Below are positions 60,823-64,000 of a stretch of DNA of 64,000 nt, piece by piece. Numbering within the stretch: position 1 is the stretch's first letter; each line of letters begins with the position of its first letter. The stretch is from Chroococcidiopsis sp. CCMEE 29 (lineage in GTDB: Bacteria > Cyanobacteriota > Cyanobacteriia > Cyanobacteriales > Chroococcidiopsidaceae), in assembly GCF_023558375.1 (NCBI RefSeq), contig NZ_CP083761.1:726001-790000 (forward strand), in the 5' to 3' direction. The position numbers were made by a program, and so were the translations under genes. The notes beneath the pieces are model-generated. The model was not told the DNA's origin. It ran no database searches and was given only the letters and a program-made list of their open reading frames with translations.

Positions 60823-60964
60823 ACAGCCTCGTGGGAAAGTAAAAATTTTTACAACCTAGTATACTGGTTTTTATCCAAATACAGTAAGTTCCCTGAGGAA
60901 ATTTGTTTTTTTAAGTCAAAACGTTTTTCTTCTGACCCCTATCCCTACCCTCTAATTCCTTAAA

Positions 60965-61339
60965 TTAAAGAGTCTCCAAATAGCTCAGAAGATCAGCCAT
61001 TTCTTTAGCACTAGGCTGAAACTGCGGCATTGGCGGTGTATCACCACTGATAACCTGGTGAATCATCCTATAGCGAGATTTTCGCTTGGAGACACCTTGT
61101 AGACTGGGACCCACCCTACCGTCTGCCTGCAAGCCATGACAACCGGCACAGTTCATTTGAAAGATAGCATGACCTTGAACTGGATCTCCTGCCAATGACA
61201 GCACACTCTTAATGTATGGATCGGATACACGAACCCTATGAACGCTAAAAACGGTCAAGAGGACTGCTAGCAGAACCGCCAGACCAATTAAAGCAAGTCG
61301 CTGCATCAAGGCTTCAGGTTTGGAAAGCTGATTATCCAA
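60965..61339 (-). CDS. cytM: Cytochrome cM-like membrane-anchored c-type cytochrome
   Basis: A 124-residue protein. A single N-terminal membrane anchor (LALIGLAVLLAVLLTVFSVH) is followed by a c-type cytochrome domain with CAGCH (heme attachment), a distal Met in PPMPQFQPSAKEM and GHAIFQMNCAGCHGLQADGR. The length and order fit cytochrome cM of cyanobacteria, a c-type cytochrome linked to regulation of respiration and photosynthetic electron flow. Start at TTG 61339 keeps a family-like MDNQ; ATG 61306 is the alternative. It is divergent from petG. Confidence 0.82.
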   Translation of the reverse strand: MDNQLSKPEALMQRLALIGLAVLLAVLLTVFSVHRVRVSDPYIKSVLSLAGDPVQGHAIFQMNCAGCHGLQADGRVGPSLQGVSKRKSRYRMIHQVISGDTPPMPQFQPSAKEMADLLSYLETL

Positions 61340-61593
61340 AAGGTTTACACTTAACTTAAGAATCTACAAAAATTTTTTATCTCTTACACATAGCTTAAAA
61401 GTTCTTGATGATGTCGGCAAGCCGGGGTGACTCAATTGGACTGGTCAGCTAATCGTCACGATTGAGTGGCACCAAGAAAATGAAATAATCAAGCCTGCTC
61501 TCTTTTTCCCAGCTAGAGAGAGTAAAATGAGTGACAGGCAAAAAAAGTTAACTGAGTGAAAGTAAAACCCGATTTGCACAAAGGAGATTGAAC

Positions 61594-61707
61594 GTGGTTG
61601 AACCGTTGCTTGATGGCATTGTGCTAGGTCTCATCCTTGTGACGCTAGCAGGATTGTTTGCCGCTGCGTATATGCAGTACAAACGCGGAAAGCAGTTGGG
61701 TCTTTGA
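61594..61707 (+). CDS. petG: Cytochrome b6f complex subunit V
   Basis: A 37-residue frame from GTG 61594: [20 protein letters not shown], then [16 protein letters not shown]. This is PetG at its normal length: one membrane helix and a basic C-terminus. It stabilises the cytochrome b6f complex of photosynthetic electron transport. A good ribosome site AAGGAGA precedes it. It is too small for most automatic tracks. It is divergent from the cytochrome cM-like gene and convergent with rsmD. Confidence 0.96.
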   Translation: MVEPLLDGIVLGLILVTLAGLFAAAYMQYKRGKQLGL

Positions 61708-61746
61708 TAGTAGTGAGTAATGAGTAGTGAGTAGAGTGAGTGCTTA

Positions 61747-62313
61747 CTACTCACTTAAATCATTATCTTTGTCTTCTATTCTGTAGAAGGTCACGGCTGT
61801 GTTGCCGTAGATTTTTTGGCGGCAGATCTTTAGAGTAAGAATGGATTTAGGTGTCCAAGCGTCTAGACCGTGTTCGACTGCTAGCTCGCCGTTGAGATCT
61901 AGCAGCTGGTGATGAGCGATCGCTTCTAACACTGGCTGGTATAAGTTACTAGCATAAGGCGGATCGAAGTATATGCAATCGAATTGTTGTCCTAAAAGAG
62001 TTGTTAATCGCTTTACCACATCTCCCCTTAAGATCTGAAACGTTTGTTCCGGCTGTGCCACCCGCTGCCAGTTCTGTTGGATAATGTTACAGGCACGGCT
62101 TGATTGTTCGATTCCTACTACATAACTAGCTCCTCGACACAAAGCTTCTGCCCCCATTGACCCAGTACCAGCACACAAATCTAGCCACCGACAGCTAGCG
62201 ATCGCATCCTGCCAAATATTGAATAATGCCTCCCGTACTCGTGCAGTAGTAGGTCTAGTCTCTCGACCTGGTAAGGTTTTTAATTGGCGATTGCCGTAAA
62301 TCCTCAAACTCAT
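61747..62313 (-). CDS. rsmD: 16S rRNA (guanine-966-N2)-methyltransferase
   Basis: A 188-residue RsmD. MSLRIYGNRQLKTLPGRETR PTTARVREALFNIW is the family N-terminus, followed by WLDLCAGTGSMGAEALCRGA (SAM motif) and CIYFDPPYASNLYQ with the DPPY catalytic motif. It methylates G966 of 16S rRNA. The start overlaps the stop of hisH by 4 bases, so they are co-transcribed. Confidence 0.94.
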   Translation of the reverse strand: MSLRIYGNRQLKTLPGRETRPTTARVREALFNIWQDAIASCRWLDLCAGTGSMGAEALCRGASYVVGIEQSSRACNIIQQNWQRVAQPEQTFQILRGDVVKRLTTLLGQQFDCIYFDPPYASNLYQPVLEAIAHHQLLDLNGELAVEHGLDAWTPKSILTLKICRQKIYGNTAVTFYRIEDKDNDLSE

Positions 62314-63005
62314 AGCGATGAGTGAGAAGTGAGGAGTGAGGGTTGAGGGGTGAAATTAGCATTGTCTTCTTCCCATCTGCCCATCTCCCTTACCTGAGCC
62401 ACAAAGTTGGATAAAATTTGTAGACCTGCGGTAGAAGACTTTTCGGGGTGAAACTGGACAGCCATCAGATTGTTCTGCGCGATCGCTGCTGTCACTGTTT
62501 GACTGCCGTGGGTGACAGTTGCGGCACGGATTTGCGGATCAGATGGATCGACATAGTAAGAGTGGACAAAATAGATCCACGGTTGAGACGATAAGTTCTG
62601 CCACAGCTTACATCCTGGCTGGGTTATCTCCAGTTGATTCCAACCCATGTGTGGAATTGTGATTCCAGGTTCGTTTGCGAACCGCCGCACGGTACCAGCA
62701 ACAATTCCTAGTCCCGGTTCCTTGCCTTCTTCACTCTGCTCAAATAAAATTTGCAAACCCAGACAAATACCTAAGAAGGGTTTACCACTGGCGATCGCTT
62801 GTCTAATTGGTTTTTCTAAGCCACGCGATCGCAGATGTTGCACAGCCGGGTCAAATGCCCCCACTCCAGGCAGCACTACTGCATCCGCTTGCGCCAATTC
62901 CCTTGGAGAATCCGTAATCTTAGGAGTTGCCCCAGCCTTCTCTAACCCTTTGCTGACTGAGTGCAAATTACCCATGTCATAATCTACGATTGCAATTACT
63001 GACAT
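62310..63005 (-). CDS. hisH: Imidazole glycerol phosphate synthase, glutamine amidotransferase subunit
   Basis: A 231-residue HisH, the glutaminase half of the fifth step of histidine synthesis. It makes ammonia for HisF. Class I glutamine amidotransferase motifs: PGVGAFDPAVQHLRSRGL, nucleophile KPFLGICLGLQILFEQSEEG, and VQFHPEKSSTAGLQIL (His-Glu). The last 20 residues (EEDNANFTPQPSLLTSHSSL) come from short repeats and are not usual for the family. It overlaps rsmD by 4 bases. hisF is not in the window. Confidence 0.95.
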   Translation of the reverse strand: MSVIAIVDYDMGNLHSVSKGLEKAGATPKITDSPRELAQADAVVLPGVGAFDPAVQHLRSRGLEKPIRQAIASGKPFLGICLGLQILFEQSEEGKEPGLGIVAGTVRRFANEPGITIPHMGWNQLEITQPGCKLWQNLSSQPWIYFVHSYYVDPSDPQIRAATVTHGSQTVTAAIAQNNLMAVQFHPEKSSTAGLQILSNFVAQVREMGRWEEDNANFTPQPSLLTSHSSL

Positions 63006-63072
63006 TGACCCGCTCCCGAAGAAATTGGTTATTAAGGCTGGTTCTATTTTAAGTTAATAACTTTTATTGTAC

Positions 63073-63585
63073 ATGACCCAAAAAATATTATTGACTTCCT
63101 TTGATACTTGGCTTCCCCACCAAGCATCTAATTCGTCAGATGATTTATTGCATGAGATTTCTAAACTTCAATATATATCTCTATCCCTAATTTTTTTGAG
63201 GTTGTTGCCCGTCAGTATTAAGCTAGCTAGCAAATCTGTTATCACTACAATAGACGAACTTAAACCTAATAGTATTATTTGTTGTGGCATGGCAGAGCGC
63301 CGCACTACATTAACTGTAGAATCCAATGCTAGGTGGGGAGATATAGTTCTAAAGCCTAGAGTAGATTTGCAACACTTAGCAATAGGTTCAAAGACAATTG
63401 AGATTAGCCACAATGCTGGGAAATTTGTCTGTGAAGGTCTTTATTACTCGGCTTTGAAGTATATTTATGAATCAAAACTCAATATTAATTGTCTGTTTGT
63501 CCACGTTCCTATTTTAACGGAAAAGAATCTGGCTGAAACTATAGCAGATTTTCAATTTATTATTCATCATGTTGGACGTTTATAA
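63073..63585 (+). CDS. Pyroglutamyl-peptidase I-like (peptidase C15) protein
   Basis: A 170-residue protein. KILLTSFDTWLPHQASNSSD is the peptidase C15 start. The catalytic-type cysteine is in HNAGKFVCEGLYYSALKYIY and the histidine in CLFVHVPILTEKN; CGMAERRTTLTVE may carry the glutamate. It is shorter than typical (about 200), with some loops missing. It removes N-terminal pyroglutamate from peptides in the family. Start at ATG 63073 rather than TTG 63067. It may be diverged; activity uncertain. Confidence 0.72.
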   Translation: MTQKILLTSFDTWLPHQASNSSDDLLHEISKLQYISLSLIFLRLLPVSIKLASKSVITTIDELKPNSIICCGMAERRTTLTVESNARWGDIVLKPRVDLQHLAIGSKTIEISHNAGKFVCEGLYYSALKYIYESKLNINCLFVHVPILTEKNLAETIADFQFIIHHVGRL

Positions 63586-63621
63586 TGATTTACCTGGCTC
63601 CTAGTTAACCAATATTACTCC

Positions 63622-64000
63622 ATGTTGCCTTTCTTACAAATTTTCCCTGTTGCCCAAATCCCCCCCAGCCCACCGCCTCAGGAAGTGGTGCAACCCCAAG
63701 AAGTTCGTCCCTTACCAGGCAGTTTGGATACGGTACCAGTATTTAACAGCAATAGCCCCGAATTGGTACAAACGGAAGGAATTCTGCTCTCGACTTTTCC
63801 CCCAACTGGCAAGCGAATAAGTACAGCACATCTTAATTTTCCGCTGCAAGGAAGATTTGATATTTTTGCCCACCACGTTGCTAAGGCTACCTCTCCAGAA
63901 GATTTGCGGACGCTTTACTTGGGGGTAATTCTGCACAATCCCAGCAACCAGCCAGTTAAGGTGGATGTGTTGCAGGCAGCGAGTTATCTCAGTCAACCAG
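63622..64000 (+). CDS. DUF3370-family protein (3' part outside the window)
   Basis: An open frame of at least 126 residues to the right edge, from ATG 63622. It starts with a short hydrophobic signal-like segment (MLPFLQIFPVAQ), then a Pro-rich stretch and LPGSLDTVPVFNSNSPELVQ TEGILLSTFPP. Next comes FDIFAHHVAKATSPEDLRTL YLGVILHNPS, which matches the cyanobacterial DUF3370 family. These are probably secreted or outer-envelope proteins of unknown function. 36 bases downstream of the peptidase-like gene. Confidence 0.82.
   Translation, partial: MLPFLQIFPVAQIPPSPPPQEVVQPQEVRPLPGSLDTVPVFNSNSPELVQTEGILLSTFPPTGKRISTAHLNFPLQGRFDIFAHHVAKATSPEDLRTLYLGVILHNPSNQPVKVDVLQAASYLSQP

Overview
This window is cyanobacterial chromosome. 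The short palindrome GCGATCGC (the HIP1 motif of cyanobacteria) recurs throughout. The gene set includes petG (cytochrome b6f subunit V), a cytochrome cM-like protein, cyanobacterial Uma2, DUF3370, DUF4926 and DUF6887/DUF6888 proteins, a PEP-CTERM protein, and the dispersed heptamer repeats (GATTTTG/GATTTTA) common in multicellular and colonial cyanobacteria. The many insertion sequences, toxin-antitoxin remnants and decayed genes suggest a large, repeat-rich genome. I cannot name the genus from the sequence alone.

Layout. 1-16.6 kb holds mostly ordinary genes: an RNase R-type exonuclease (cut by the window edge), a possible Rad52/DdrA-like protein, clpP, a PEP-CTERM protein, a family 2 glycosyltransferase, a DUF255 thioredoxin-fold protein, a frameshifted IS200/IS605 tnpB, a TonB-like protein, a MarR regulator with a two-gene ABC-2 exporter, a fused amino-acid binding protein/permease with a divergent ATPase, and an orphan potC.

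17-42.4 kb is an exopolysaccharide/O-antigen-type locus. It has a CapD/FlaA1-type NDP-sugar dehydratase, a decayed rfb (dTDP-rhamnose) set (rfbB 3' end, intact rfbA, rfbC with a nonsense codon, rfbD 5' end), Wzx flippase, Wzy polymerase, three glycosyltransferases, a methyltransferase broken by an 8-bp tandem duplication, two NAD-dependent epimerases, a WecA/MraY-type initiating transferase, a YdcF-like protein, and a Wzc tyrosine autokinase. It is interrupted by toxin-antitoxin genes, two Uma2 nucleases and an intact TnpB element that removed the 5' end of a brnA antitoxin. The wzx-wzy-glycosyltransferase-methyltransferase block is clearly more AT-rich than its flanks, as expected of a transferred serotype-like cassette. 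Three copies of a ~115-bp element precede the polysaccharide gene blocks.

42.5-49.6 kb returns to ordinary genes (YjbQ, a glycosyltransferase-like protein, a class V aminotransferase, UbiD). It includes a TetR divergon with a clearly readable promoter and two operators. 49.6-59.7 kb is an accessory island: two IS630-type elements (one splitting a methyltransferase gene that can be reconstructed), a three-gene coiled-coil/HNH cassette, an IS4-like remnant, an IS110-family element with a candidate bridge-RNA region, and an 860-residue Toprim/ATPase replication protein with a ribbon-helix-helix partner. The island ends at a tRNA-Leu(CAA)-like 3' half that looks like an attachment site. 60-64 kb is ordinary again: a methyltransferase, cytochrome cM, petG, rsmD, hisH, a pyroglutamyl-peptidase-like protein and DUF3370.

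A five-copy, ~128-bp palindromic MITE-like repeat with ATATCAAATCCG ends is scattered through the window. The best candidate for an undescribed system is the coiled-coil/unknown/HNH cassette at 51177-52675. The best candidate for an undescribed regulatory feature is the three-copy polysaccharide-locus element.
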